Below, in pieces: positions 1-11,310 of a DNA stretch of 64,000 nt (the first letter of the stretch is position 1; every line of letters begins with the position of its first letter). Position numbers and translations under genes: made by a program. Origin of the DNA: Boesenbergia rotunda (taxonomy: Eukaryota > Streptophyta > Magnoliopsida > Zingiberales > Zingiberaceae); the NCBI GenBank assembly GCA_024364735.1, contig JAGFNQ010001195.1:324382-388381 (forward strand). Reading direction: 5' to 3'. The notes under the pieces were generated by a model. That model made no database searches and was not told where the DNA came from. It saw nothing but the letters and a program-made list of their open reading frames with translations.

Positions 1-226
1 ATAGTGAGATAATTGGTTTGATCAATGAATTTGTTAAAGAACTAATTCATTACTTGAAATTTTTATACTTTGGAAAAGGAAATCTCTCTTGCATGTATGA
101 GCTTTGCAAAGCATTTTACAGTGTGGAAAAATAAGATCAGCCTCTAATCAATTATTTTCTGAGGTGCTTAATATGTTGCTGCCCTTTTAGCTCCGATGTA
201 AAAGTTCAACAAGCCAATGAGAGTAA

Positions 227-545
227 ATGACTATCATGAGTTTCCTCGCTGGCCTATCTCCTGGACTTGAGTCTACTAAGTCACAAGTTTTCTTTGGTTT
301 TGAGGTCTCCTCTTTACAACATGTATTTAGTCGTGTTCTCCGTATAGAAAGTATTGTACCTGTTCCTCTTAGTGATGCTCGTGTCATAATACTAATTATG
401 TGCTTGGTAGATCAACTAGTTACCGTGGAAACAAAGGAGGTGGCTCACTGGACTTTGAAACTCGAACGTTGAATTCGGGCGATATTATATGCAACTACTA
501 TCGTAAGTCAGGTCATGCGAAGCTTGAGTGTAGAATGCTTTAGCA
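227..545 (+). pseudogene. Gag remnant of element G
   Basis: The open stretch at 227-472 encodes FLAGLSPGLESTKSQ and then LQHVFSRVLR, which matches the UBN2-type copia Gag pattern (FLxGL...S...LPSL...F...L). After a stop, about 491-542 encodes a zinc knuckle, CNYYRKSGHAKLEC. The second cysteine of the CX2CX4HX4C motif is replaced by tyrosine. A functional Gag uses this knuckle to bind genomic RNA, so the loss fits a dead copy. The start lies in degraded sequence and cannot be placed. Confidence 0.75.
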
Positions 546-714
546 AAAACACTTGGCCTATATTGATCCACCAATAATGCATGTAATAAATCGGTCCTTA
601 TCTATGTAGATGAACATATTAGAAATCACTCACGTCTTCATCTCCCTCTGGCACTACTATTGCTGATTCAGGTAAACAAAATGTATGTCTTCTTTCCTCA
701 TCCTCCGTATGAGT

Positions 715-1610
715 AATTGATTCTGGTGCCACAAATAATATGATAGGTAATTCTAGTCTTTTTTCTGCTTTTTAGTCCAAAGCTAACACTTCTATTGTTA
801 TTTTAGCTGATGAGTCTTCATATTGTGTTCATGTGTCTCGCACTATTAATCTTGCCCTATGCTTCCTTTGCCTTCTGTCTTACATTTATCTAATTTATTT
901 TTTAATTTGCTCTCTCTCAGTCAATTAAGTAGTAATCTTAATTGCTACATCTTATTTTTTTCTTGAGTATTGCTTATTTCAAGATTTTTTGATGAATAAG
1001 ATTATTAGTAAAGGACATGAGTTTGGAGGTCTCTACATTCTTGACACGCCACTCAAATTCTTTTGCTTGCTCGAGTGCCACTTTTCCTTTCAAGACTCAT
1101 TGTAGGTTGGGACATCTATCTCTCCCTTTAGTCAAAAAGTTTGTCTACAATATAGTAAGGTATCTTCATTAGATTGCGAGTCGTGTCAGTCTGTAAAATA
1201 TCACCGTCTTAGTTCGAGTCCTAGAGTAAATAAATGTGTTACTATTCCTTTTGAATTAGTTCATTTTGACATTTGGGGTCTTTATCCTATTTTGTCTAAT
1301 GTTAGTTTTAGATAGTTTGTTACTTTTATAGATGGTTATTCTCGTATAACTTGGTTATATTTAATGAAAAATTCTTCTAAGTTATTTTTTCTATATTGTG
1401 TCTTGTGCTAAACTTGGTTCAATGCGTCGATCCGTATTTTGTGAAGTGATAATGCCAAGAAATATACGTCCAATTTATTCGAATCTTATATGGGTCAGAA
1501 CGACATGCTTTATAAAACCTCTTGTATTGATACTCCATTCTAAAATGGTGTGGTTGAACGTAAAAAAGACATCTTCTTGAAACTGAACAGACCCTTTTAT
1601 TTTAAATAAA
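715..1610 (+). pseudogene. Protease and integrase remnant of element G
   Basis: At about 715-750 the frame reads VIDSGATNNMIG, which contains the DSGA aspartic-protease active site of copia elements. From about 1010 there is a GAG-pre-integrase region with a frame-shifted HCRLGHLSL motif. Around 1255-1390 comes the integrase core pattern FDIWGLYP and then FVTFIDGYSRITWLYL. A further stretch (NGVVERKK near 1545-1570) marks the region of the third catalytic residue. Several stops and indels separate these blocks, and the best-matching frame changes at least three times. No protein can be made from it. Confidence 0.75.
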
Positions 1611-2219
1611 TGTTCTCAAAGTTTTTTGTGCTGATGCAATTTCTACATGATTTCTCATTAACCACATATCACCATCTGTTCTTCACAGTTAGATCTCTTA
1701 CAAAATCCTTTTTCCCAATAAGTATCGTTTCCCGTTAACCCTAGGATATTTGGTAACACTTGTTTTGTTCGGGATTTTCGTCCGCATCTCATTAAATTAG
1801 ATCTCAAATCTTTGAAGTGTAATTGTTTTAGTATTAACAAATATCTTGTCTCAATTGATATTTCCTTCATGGAAGACATACCTTATTTCCCGTCCTCACC
1901 TATATCGACTTGTTAAAGGGAGGATATAATTTGTTGTTGTATTCTATCACACCCTCCACGCTCATCTTGGAATCGATTCTTGTCAAATTTCCTATTATTC
2001 AAGTATACTTTAGGCGTCAACCTCTTGATTCATGTGATTCACCTACTACTTCTTTATCAAATCCAGTCCCGAGACTCAGTCCCGAGTGATGATCTTCCTA
2101 TTGCGTTACGCAAAGGCAAACGCCAATATAGTCATCCTACTTTTGTTTCGTATAATGGCTTATCGTCTTTCTCTTGTTCTTTTATTGTTTCACTTGGCAC
2201 TATCTTTATTCCTGAAATT

Positions 2220-3065
2220 GTCCATGAGGTCATATCTTATCCTGGTTGGAAAGATGCAATGATTGAGGAGATGAATGCTTTAGATAACAATGACACTTGA
2301 GACTAGATAGATCTACCATTACAGAAATGGGCTAGTCGATGCAAATGGGTATTCACAATTAAAGTCAATACGGATGAGTATGTTGCCAAATTAAAAGTCT
2401 GTCTTGTCGCTAAAGGTTATGCTTAGACCTATGATGTGGATTATTATGACTTTTTTCTCCCGTTGCAAAGTTGACACATGTTCAATTGTTTATTTTAATA
2501 ACCGCTACTCATGATTGACCTATACATCAACTTGATATCAACAATGTTTTTCTTTATTGTGATCTTCAAGAGGAGGTGTATATGGAGCAACATCCTGGGT
2601 TTGTTGCTCAGGGGGAGCCAGGACGAGTTTGTTATCTTCAAAAAACTTTGTATGATTTGTAGTCCTCGTGCTTGGTTTGGAAAATTTAGTCAGGTTGTTG
2701 AAAAATTTGGTATGATGAAAAACAAGTCTGACCATGCTATGTTTTATAAGCAGTCAAAAGTTGATATGTTAGTTGTGTATGTGGATGATATTGTTATCGG
2801 TGGAAGTGATACTACAAGAATCTCATTTATTAAATCTTTTATTCATACTCAGTTTCACACGAAAGACTTGGAGGTGCTAAAGTATTTCTTAGGTGTTAAA
2901 GTTATGAGAAGTAAAAAAGGTATATTTCTATTTCAGAGAAAATATATCCTCGACCTATTAACTGGGACAGGTAAATTGAGAGCAAAGCCTTATAGTGCTT
3001 CAATGACTTTGAATATAAACCTCACAGGGGATAGGGAGCTATTTGAACATTTTGAGAGATATTAA
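2220..3065 (+). pseudogene. Reverse transcriptase remnant of element G
   Basis: Frames in this stretch carry the copia RT landmarks: WKDAMIEEMNAL near 2248, a CLVAKGYA block near 2400, HQLDINNVFLYCDLQEEVYMEQ (frame-shifted) near 2525-2585, and the catalytic YVDD box at 2778-2789 in the context LVVYVDDIVIGG. The longest open piece (2511-3065) encodes 184 residues, but its first third is out of frame with RT. The true RT reading starts only near residue 50 (SPRAWFGKF). Stops at 2299 and elsewhere confirm decay. Confidence 0.85.
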
Positions 3066-3179
3066 AGGTTGGTTGGGAAGTTGAATTATCTTACCGTGAC
3101 ATATTATATATTCGGTTAGTGTCGTTCATCATTGGGTAGCGTTAGAGCAGATTTTATCTTACTTGAAGGGAGCACCCTG

Positions 3180-3620
3180 ATGGGGTATCACATATGTAGA
3201 TCATGGGCACTCTAGTATTGATTGTTTTTCAAATACAAATCAGGCAGGTTTTAAAATGGATAGAAGATCTGCTTTAGGTTATTGTATTTTTATTGGAAGA
3301 AATTTAGTCTAATGGAAGAGTCAGAAGCAAAACTTTATGTCACAATCCAATGTAGAGTCATAATATAGGGTCATGACTGAGTATGTGTGAGATAATATAG
3401 TGTGATAACCAAATTGCTCTTCATATTGCATCGAATCATGTCTTTCATGAGCAAATTAAACACATTGAAATTGATTGTTATTTTGTTTATGAAAAAATTC
3501 AACAAAGTTTGATTTTATAAGATATGTGAAGATCGGAGAACAACTAGGGGATATCTTCATAAAAAACTTTAAATGGGGTTCGAGTTAATTATCTTTGTTA
3601 TAAGTTGGGTATACTTAATA
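3180..3620 (+). pseudogene. RNase H remnant of element G
   Basis: The translated sequence near 3195-3400 includes CFSNTNQAGFKMDRRSALGY followed by a WKSQKQNFMSQSNVES-like stretch. This matches the copia RNase H pattern (SDADWAG...RRSTSGY...W.S.KQ..VA.SS.EAEY). The first catalytic aspartate is replaced by asparagine (TNQAG instead of DADWAG). Further on, HIEIDCYFV corresponds to the conserved HIDIDCHFVR end. The frame is broken several times. It leads directly into the purine tract before the 3' LTR. Confidence 0.7.
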
Positions 3621-3640
3621 TTTATGTTCTAACTTGAGAG

Positions 3641-4080
3641 GGAGTATTATCTGTATACATTAATTGCCATACAAGAATATTATTTGCTTATCTTACCAAG
3701 TATATTTATTTTTTTCTTAATTTTTTTTAGAGCGTAGGGTTTAGAATTTAGTATTTAGTCTTTAGGGTTTGAGTTATAGTATTTAAGTTAAATAAATTTT
3801 AAAAAAATATTAAAAAATGACACATGGCGCTCACAAAAGTGAACACCGTAAGGTACGTAGAGTATCAAGACTAAGTTGTCATATTATCCGTATATTAGTT
3901 ACCATATTGTCTATATATATTAGTTAATGTATTTGTCAATTAGTTCAATTAGTATAATTATAACTTTCTAAGTAGATTCTTAGTTTGTGTATAAGTATGT
4001 TTCACTTTTCAATAAGATTATCAATTCTTTTTATCTCAAATAATAGACTTCAATAACTCTTTTTTACTTGCCTCTAGTCA
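3641..4080 (+). repeat. Probable 3' LTR of element G, degenerate
   Basis: It starts just after the purine-rich tract ending the pol remnant. It ends near an AT-rich stretch (caataagattatcaattc) typical of the R/U5 end of Tork-like LTRs. About 3719-3890 contains AT-rich material with repeated agggttta-like words that may be a secondary insertion. No partner LTR lies in the window, so the ends are estimates. Confidence 0.4.
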
Positions 4081-4974
4081 ACTCTAGTCAGTTGATCATA
4101 TTTGGCACAAGTAGTTGCGCATTCAAGGGCTGGTTGGGCAGTCAACTGGATCCAATTACAGCTTATTGGAGCCTGAACAAAATATTTATTTAATTGACTT
4201 CTGAGTTGACGCAACACTCTAACCGACTAAAAACTCTAGTCAATTGAAAACATAGATTCTATCTGCTTGAAGATTACACAAAGCTCTGATCGAGTTTAAC
4301 CACCAATAAGAACCAATAACTTATTGCCTCTTAGTCGAAGGCTTCTTTAGTCTAGGCTTGTACCTAGTCATACGGATCATTCCTGATGATGCTACTCAAA
4401 AGTGTGAACCCCAAGATTATATTTAACTCGTAATCTTTCCTAAGTCACATAACTTCGAGGTCTTCAACCTCACATCATGCCTCAATGATGTTGCCCCAAG
4501 ACTCAAACCTAAGATTGCATTTCACTCGTAACCTTTTATGGCTGTATTTCCTCTAAGCTTTCGACCTTGCTAATGCTTTATGTTTTCCTCGGGTTCAACT
4601 CATGTCAAGTCAGTACCATGAATAAACTAAACCCTCCAAACTTGCTCCAACATGCAATCCCGCACTATTCACCCATAGAGTTCGCCTCCTATTGGGTTTC
4701 CAGAGTATGCCTCACTAGAAATTTTTAGTTGCTTGGATCTCCTATAAAGGCACCTTGTTACTAGTCATCACACTGTAGAACCATAACCAGCTGAGTTGGC
4801 TGCACAGAATCATCCATAACAACTCAACTTCACCATGTCACGATCTCTATTAACTACATGTGAACTTGACCAAATCTTTAGTTATATGATGCACACATCA
4901 AAACCATAGGATAAACTTAAACTATTTGCAAAAAGATATTAAAACAACCTGGTTGAACCCGACCAATTAGAAAC
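4081..4974. other. Non-coding, degenerate repeat sequence
   Basis: There is no supported gene. The stretch has scattered GTCAACTGG/CAGTTGA words (4083-4260), similar to the palindrome of element A's LTR. It ends at a cattattgcaccaaca boundary (about 4994) resembling the outer LTR end of element A. It may be a very old relative of that LTR lying inside the next RT remnant, but no second terminus or TSD can be defined. Confidence 0.25.
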
Positions 4975-5540
4975 ATTATTGCACCAACACCTTCTTGTAC
5001 ACACAAGATTCATCTTTGTTTTAGCAAAAAGTTAAACTCTTTGACTATCTTGTCAAAATAAAGATTCCAGCTTTGAGACACTTGTTTCAATCCATAAATG
5101 GATCATTGCAGTGTATTGGCAAAATGAAGATTCCAGCTTTAAGACACTTGCTTCAATCCATAAATGGATCATTGCAGCTTGTTAACCTTATTTGCATGTT
5201 ATCGATCTAAACATATACTCATCCTCTACCAATTTTATTAAGGAAAGCACTTTTGACATTCATATGTCATCTCATAATTATTATATACAACAATTGCAAC
5301 TAGAATTTGAATGGACTTTATCATGGCTATAAGCAAAAAGATCTCTCATCATGACCAACCCATTTTCTTTAATTATTTCCTTTCACCATGAACCTAGCCT
5401 TGTATGGTTGTACATTGTCATACATGTCAATCTTCTTCTTAAAGGTCCATTTGCACCTAATAGGTTTGACCCCTTGAAGTGAATCAACCAAAGTTCACAC
5501 TCCGTTGACACATGCAGTCCATCTCAATTTTCATGGCTTA
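4975..5540 (-). pseudogene. Antisense Ty1/copia RT remnant
   Basis: Read on the minus strand, this encodes decayed RT blocks in order: VWTLVDSLQG near 5500, GVKPIRCKWTFKKKID near 5460, YKARFMVKG near 5400, IAMIKSIQI near 5320 and SIYGLKQVSQSWNLYFD near 5100. These follow the copia RT N-terminal half and diverge strongly from element G and from A-E, so this is another insertion. An internal ~85-bp duplication (5045-5175) repeats the YGLKQ segment. Stops and frameshifts are frequent. Its upstream and downstream parts are not recognisable. Confidence 0.75.
5045..5175. repeat. Local tandem duplication inside the antisense RT remnant
   Basis: The segment with aagattccagcttt and ccataaatggatcattgcag occurs twice in tandem (about 5060-5110 and 5128-5175) with few differences. 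It duplicates the YGLKQ-coding part of the dead RT. Confidence 0.8.
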
Positions 5541-8009
5541 TCATTTTTCAAAATCAATATCCAATATCAATTCCTTACAAGTTCTATGTTCAACTTCCTC
5601 CAAAGGAGCATATCACTATACTAGAAGGTTTAAGATTCATATCTCTTAGGCTCCCAACGAACCCTTTCGGACCTATATGGTCGTTGCATCTCAAGTAGTG
5701 AGAGCTTGCCACAATTGTTTGTAACTATTTGTTAGTAGCTTCCTCAAAATCGAACTTCTATTGCTTGGTCAACTTGAACCTCTTTAAGCTCAATCCTCCT
5801 TCCGTTAAGTCTCACTTAATGTGTTCGTTCGCAAGAAATAATGCATGTTTGAAAACAAACACTTTATTCTCTTTTAATTAGTAGAAGTAATACTGCGAAT
5901 TTCTTTAGGTGTTTCATAAACAAGCACTTGTTCTACTTTAGGAAAGAAAGTCTGTATTGCTTACCCTTCCATATCTTCCTATAGGCTTTTGAGGTTTCTT
6001 TTTTTAGAATGTCAAAGTTTGAAGATCACTATGACTCATCATCTCTGGCCAAATTTAAAATCCATCCGCCTAAGTAAACACACCATTACATTAATTCGTT
6101 CAATGTTGTCTGTCCAGACCTTTGTTTGTTTCATTTTTTCGACTACTTTTTCTTCTACCGATCATTTTCTGTGGTAACCTAAACATCACGAGGATACTTT
6201 TTTACCACTGTCACATTCTTGATCTTTTATTTTGATCACATTTGAGTGTGGCCAAAAACATCTTTGTGCATCTCCTCTAACAGGACTCATCTAACTTGAG
6301 CTATTGTTTCTCTGTAGGATCTTCATGCCGCATCTTACACTTGGTTTCAGAAATATGATACTGTTGATGAACAGAAGCCCACTCAATCAGCAGAATCTCT
6401 TTTGCTTAGTTACTATTGACAGATTCTTTTCATGTAGAATCTGCATGTGGTGTCTCCCACTCTATTGTCTCAGCTTGTAAAGATCACTATGCGTTTGATG
6501 GATTCAAATGTCCGATATGCTACTGATCTCCAAGTGGTGAGTTATTTACAGATAAAAGGCTGAAACAAATTGACCTAGAAGCTGATTCCTTTCTGAAATG
6601 TTTCTCTATCCAAACATATGCTGTTTGTTCAAGTTCTCTCAGCTGTCAAATTCTTTGGCTTGTTCTTCTTATCAACTTAATTAGGATTTTAGAACCGAGC
6701 TGACCGTCTTAGCTTCTGGACTTGTTAGTGAAATTTTGAGGTGTAGTATGGACATTGGATTACTTTGTGGATTCTTATTCGCTTTACTTTGTGAAATTTT
6801 GAGGTGTAGTATTTTCGGATTTACTTGATAGCAGGAATAAAGGTCGTCTGTTTATAGGATAGGTCCAGTGAAGTCTATATATATATATATATATAAACTG
6901 CCTTTAGGCTGTCCGTTATCATTAAGAGGGAAATAAAACGGGAAAGTTTAAGTGATAAATGTCTAGAAGAAGGTTTATAGAAGCGTTGAAACTCTGATTT
7001 GGGGGTGTTGTGATGCGATGGTAAAACGGTAGAGGAATAACAAGAGGATAAAGATTCAAATTCTAAATAAAATAAATATTCTAGAGGTACGTTTTTAATA
7101 ATCTCTAAATTATTAATAAGCAAACTTTATTAAAATTAAAAGGATGTTTTTAATTATCTTATATTGATGTTTTTTAATGATTATTAAAATAATATTATTA
7201 TAATTTGATATTTGAAATAGTTCTTTGTGGTTTTGATTAAAGTTGTCTTGTTTGGAAACCATTTTAATTTGGAGATGTATTATTTCAAGGGGCATGAGTA
7301 ATTTTGATTAAAGTGGTATTATTTTAGGATAATTTTTATTAAAATTGTTTTAAAGTGGAATATAAAAGAATATTTTAGATGTTAAATTACGAATGAGTAC
7401 TTTTAAAATAATTCTTAACTCTGTGTTTGGATAGGGTGAAGGAGCTTCGTTAACGGAAAGATGGAGAGAATGGAAGGGCAAGAAAAAATAATAAAGAATT
7501 TATATTTTTCTTACCTAGGAGGATGATAGATTCATTAACATAATATTTGCGAGAAAAGAAAGGGGAGTAGATATTAAATATATAAAGTTATAAAAATATT
7601 TTTATTTTTAAAATAAACTAAAAAAAATTAGTATTATCTGTTCTTGTCTTCTTGAGTCTTGTCCTTGGACTGATGCGAGAGTTGGTGTCATGAAGCATCA
7701 GCAGTTGGACGTTGACGGGTGATGTTGCAGATTGTATGAGGAATGGCAGTGCAAAGATTAGATACCTAAATAAATTAGTTATTTTGAGAATTAATATTTT
7801 TTTGTAAGGGGATAAAATTTGAACAAAATATTTTTGCATTTCTCTTTTCCTTCCTTACATTTCAGAACGTAGTGTAAGAAATGGTGTCGATTCACGAGCA
7901 TTCCAGGGTAAAATATATCCTTCTTTCCCTTTCTCTTAACTCACTCTATCCTAAATTAAGATCAAAATTCTCCTCTGTCTTTTGCTTCATTTTCTCAGCT
8001 TCTCCCGGA
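5541..8009. other. Intergenic stretch with no supported gene
   Basis: I see no convincing coding region. At 6318-6530 two short open stretches follow intron-acceptor-like sequences (ctgtag at about 6313, catgtag at about 6435) and encode DLHAASYTWFQKYDTVDEQK and MRLMDSNVRYATD. They could be exon fragments of a captured or dead gene that I do not recognise. A short TA microsatellite lies at 6879-6896. From 7100 the sequence is AT-rich and featureless. Confidence 0.4.
6879..6896. repeat. TA dinucleotide microsatellite
   Basis: An uninterrupted run of about nine TA units is seen directly. Confidence 0.9.
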
Positions 8010-8369
8010 TAGAGCTAGACCTAATCATGGTTTGGAATCGACGGTTCGGAACCATTGGATCGATGTTCGTAGCAGGTTGACCTTTAATCTTAACCACTCA
8101 AGACTGTATGGTTCACGGTTCAAAACCGCCGATTCACGGTTCGATTTATAGTTCACGACGGTTCGTGACGGTTCGAAATTATTATATTAAAAAATTAAAA
8201 TTTATTAATTAAGGGGCTTACACTCATTTAAGTTGGTTATGTATCTCCTTAGAGTATAGAGGAATCAAAGCCCACAGTTCTTTTACATTTTTATCTTGTT
8301 ATTTCACTCACTTTTATTTCTTCCCGTTTTCGTTGTATTCGTTCCTTCAGTATTAAATTTTTTGACTTC

Positions 8370-10277
8370 GTCTTTTGAAAGTTACATTCCTTATATTCTT
8401 TTCTCAGCTCCGATCCAATCATCGAGTAATGCTTGGACTTCCAATGCGTCGGGAGATATAGTCGATCGTCGTTTATCTAATATGTTATCGTCGGCACTGA
8501 ACGTCTGCTCTATAGCAACAGTTGACACTGGACAAACTAAAATTTATTTGACAATCATAGAGAGAACGGGAAAACATCGAGCCTTCTATGACCACCACTT
8601 TTGGATATCAAAATCATCGCTATCTGTTTCATTAAAATTAAAAGAAGTCGTAAAATAATTTTCAAGTTCTTGTGTGAAACTTGAAGATTCTCATGAACGT
8701 TTTGTCCGTTTTTTTAAATAAAAGTTGTATTTTTGTAAGTTTTAAATACTAATAGTTTATTGTGTTTCAAGAATATTAGTTTGTATTATATATTTTATAT
8801 AATTATAAATATCATATAAATAATTTTGAATATTATATATAATATTAATTGGATTAGGTGAAGAAGAATATTTAATAGAAATTAAAGTATTGTAATATAA
8901 AGTTAACATTTCTTATAAAATTTTTAATTTAAATTTAGGATCTAAAGTAAATGTAATTAAATAAATTTCAGGAATAAAATAAAAATATTTTTTCTATTTA
9001 GTTTTTATAGCTAATATGTAAGAAGTTAAAACTTAATTATTAATATGTTCATTTAAAACTAATACTATACTAGAAAAACTTACTAAAACTAAATGAGCAG
9101 TGGGATAATAAACACCAAAAAGTTCTTCGGTTGCATAATTAAATACTTTTAAAATTTCACAAAGATTACTACAAATATTCTATTATTGTGAAAATAAATA
9201 TATATTATTATTATTATTTTATGTAAAAAATAAACATGTTAATTCTTTATATTGAAATGAATCTTGTAACAATTGATATGTTGAATTCTAACGTGTTGAC
9301 ACATCACGTGGAAATTTTTTAGGTTTCATTCCATTAGTGGATGCGACCATAAATACGAAATTACGATTCTAATTGGTTTCATATAATTTTTAAAAAACTT
9401 TTTATCCATCTTAAACACATAAATTTAAAATATGACATACACAGTGAATATGAAAAAAAATAAACCACCAACAATAGGTTGGCAAATAAATTTTCATTCT
9501 TCTATAGAAGCGGTATTAGAACTAGCATTATCTAATTATATCGAAAATATTTTATGAGTCAATCCATATTCTTCTAAAATTAAACATAATCATTGTGCAA
9601 TGTTATGGGTAGTATGTGATTCATCAAAAACTCTATAAGCTATCAATCTTTTTTGGAGGATCCATAAGTTATCGATCTAATAGCAAGTCACACTCATATA
9701 CGAATGAGTTTTCCAATGATCACTCCAAATATCGGAACATAAATAAATTTTATTATTTAATTTATTAAATTCATCAATTAAATTTTTTTTCCTTTTTTAC
9801 TAATTTTTTAATTATACAAGTAAGTGTAGTAATAGGAATACGTTTAGCACATGGATTAAGAGATTCTTTATAAAAAATTTTAAATGAGTATTTAGATCCA
9901 AAACTAAAAGAAAAATATTCTATAGAAATAAATTTAGTTAATGATTCTCTTAATTTATTATCAGAATATAAAAATAAACCGTAGTCAGTACTACTACAGC
10001 AAGAAAATTTAGATAATTGTGTTTGAGAATAGTCGAGTCCATATTCCATCAGGTGCTTCGTTTCTATGTGTTGTTTCAATGACCTATAGCCGTTGCTAGC
10101 TTGGAATTTGTAGGAAGCATTGTTGTGTTTACATTTTGCATGTAATTTTCTCATTAGAAGAGTGATCTTCTCAAAATATTTAGTGAAAATTGAAGATTTT
10201 AGAGGAGGATTTTCCCGAACTTTAGAAGTAATTGCATCAGTACTTCCTTGTTTTCGGACGTCGGAAGGTGTTAGGCT
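8370..10277 (-). pseudogene. hAT transposase, central and C-terminal part (broken)
   Basis: In its functional form this is a cut-and-paste transposase with a BED zinc finger, an RNase H-like core and a C-terminal dimerization domain. On the minus strand it shows: an N-terminal linker and BED finger (KLHAKCKHN...HIETKH, about 10070-10150, second zinc-binding Cys replaced by Asn); an open stretch down to 9774 with LNPCAKRIPITTLTC; core blocks RLIAYRVFDESHTTHNIAQ and LDNASSNTASIEE (9520-9650); FFHIHCVCHILNLCV near 9440; a FPRDVSTR block near 9310; and the dimerization domain VSTVAIEQTFSADDNILDKR near 8480-8530. Multiple stops make it non-functional. The plus-strand reading frame at 8296-8658 is only the shadow of the dimerization domain. 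Confidence 0.88.
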
Positions 10278-11294
10278 TGAGGGGATCGATGGACCGGCTA
10301 GAGGGGCGTGAATAAGTTTTCTTCCAATTCACTTTCTTCCTACAATTGTTAGCGCAAGCGAAAACTCAATCTATCAATTAGAACAATGCTAACACTTTAC
10401 TGTTACGTGATTCAGAGATTGCTTACTTCTATTCTACGGCATATCCTTGAGGTGGACGAACCCTTGATCCTTCGGTGGATCACTCCCCGGCAATTTTCGG
10501 CTAATGCTTTCTCCTTCTCGGTGGAGAACAATCTCTCACAAATCCTCTTCCTCTTTACAAGATGAAAACTAGGGTTTAGGAGGAAGAGAGAGGACTTGGT
10601 GCTTGAGCACTTGAGCAAGGATGCCACAATGGAAAAACGCTAACCCTTTGCTAGTTTCAAGCTCTTCTTTAAATAGAGGAGAGAGCTGTTAACAAAACAG
10701 CTCAGCCCCGACACCAGTCGACTGCCCCCAGGGCCAGTCGACTGGTATCTAGCCAACGGCTAGTCTAACAGTTGGTTTCGAACAGACCAGTCGACTGATC
10801 CCCAGACTAGTCAACTGATACATGCTGTTCGACCTTACAGAAAGATCAGTTGACTGGTTCCCTTACCAATCGACTACTACAGTGCACTCTCAGCGGTGCC
10901 ATTGGACTGCTTCCCTTGTTAGTCAACTGCCCAGCTTACAAGCTCACTTTCAACCTCTTCGGAGTTGCCCTTTGAAGCCATTTTCCTTTGGCTCTCGTTT
11001 CTCGGATGCATACGAGCCCACGGCTCGTCTCCATGTCATCCTTCGCGTATACCTTGAAGTCCACTTCCCTTGGCTCCACTCCGTTGCTCCTTATCCGACA
11101 GTCCCTCGGATGCTTCATCCTTCACCGACTTGAGGACCTGAGTACTAGGATGAGATATTCCATATGTGTGTTCCACCAAGTCCTACATGACTCAAACACA
11201 CATCAAACCAATATGAAAATCTAATTTAATCATATTGACACACACATCAAAACCCATGATCTACTCGATCAAACTTGTGTCGATTGCACCAACA
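10278..11294 (-). repeat. Element A 3' LTR
   Basis: This 1017-bp LTR begins (plus strand) tgaggggatcgatgg and ends gcaccaaca. It matches 22380-23227 except that the 5' LTR lacks about 170 bp corresponding to roughly 10880-11080. On the minus strand the order is U3 with a palindrome array (10712-10935), a TATA-like CTATTTAAA (10668-10676), then R/U5. Confidence 0.88.
10712..10935. repeat. Palindrome array CCAGTCGACTGG in element A 3' LTR
   Basis: Repeated variants of the perfect 12-bp palindrome CCAGTCGACTGG (about 8 sites, several with symmetric or single changes such as AGTCAACTG) sit in U3 just upstream of the TATA-like box. The same array is at 22823-22985 in the other LTR. Confidence 0.85.
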
Positions 11295-11310
11295 ATCTCC
11301 CCCTTTTTGA
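11295..11310 (-). promoter_or_regulatory. Polypurine tract of element A
   Basis: The minus strand reads TCAAAAAGGGGGAGAT directly before the 3' LTR, the plus-strand DNA primer site for reverse transcription. Further GGGGGAG tracts at about 11485 and 12240 fit the multiple polypurine-like tracts known in Sireviruses. Confidence 0.75.

Larger units (their letters stand above)
1..4080 (+). mobile_element. Element G: decayed Ty1/copia retrotransposon, 5' part outside the window
   Basis: Plus-strand fragments of a copia polyprotein occur in the canonical order gag, protease, integrase, RT, RNase H, interrupted throughout by stops and frameshifts. A gag-like stretch is at 227-545, protease and integrase at about 715-1600, RT at 2220-3065 and RNase H at about 3180-3620. 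A purine-rich tract (gagagggagtatt, near 3637) then precedes a probable 3' LTR. The order integrase before RT identifies Ty1/copia rather than gypsy. The sequence differs from elements A-E and looks Tork-like, but this clade call is tentative. No 5' LTR is visible, so it probably lies upstream of the window. Confidence 0.85.

Noticed and set aside
3735..3790. agggttta-like words suggesting an interstitial telomere repeat.
   Set aside because: Only two or three imperfect TTTAGGG words occur in an AT-rich context. There is no tandem array.
4081..4994. Old solo LTR of the element A family.
   Set aside because: One end and scattered GTCAACTGG words resemble it, but the second end and a TSD are missing. 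Kept only as degenerate sequence.
8296..8658. Plus-strand 120-codon ORF with a hydrophobic start that looks like a signal peptide.
   Set aside because: The opposite strand encodes the hAT dimerization domain, which explains the open frame.
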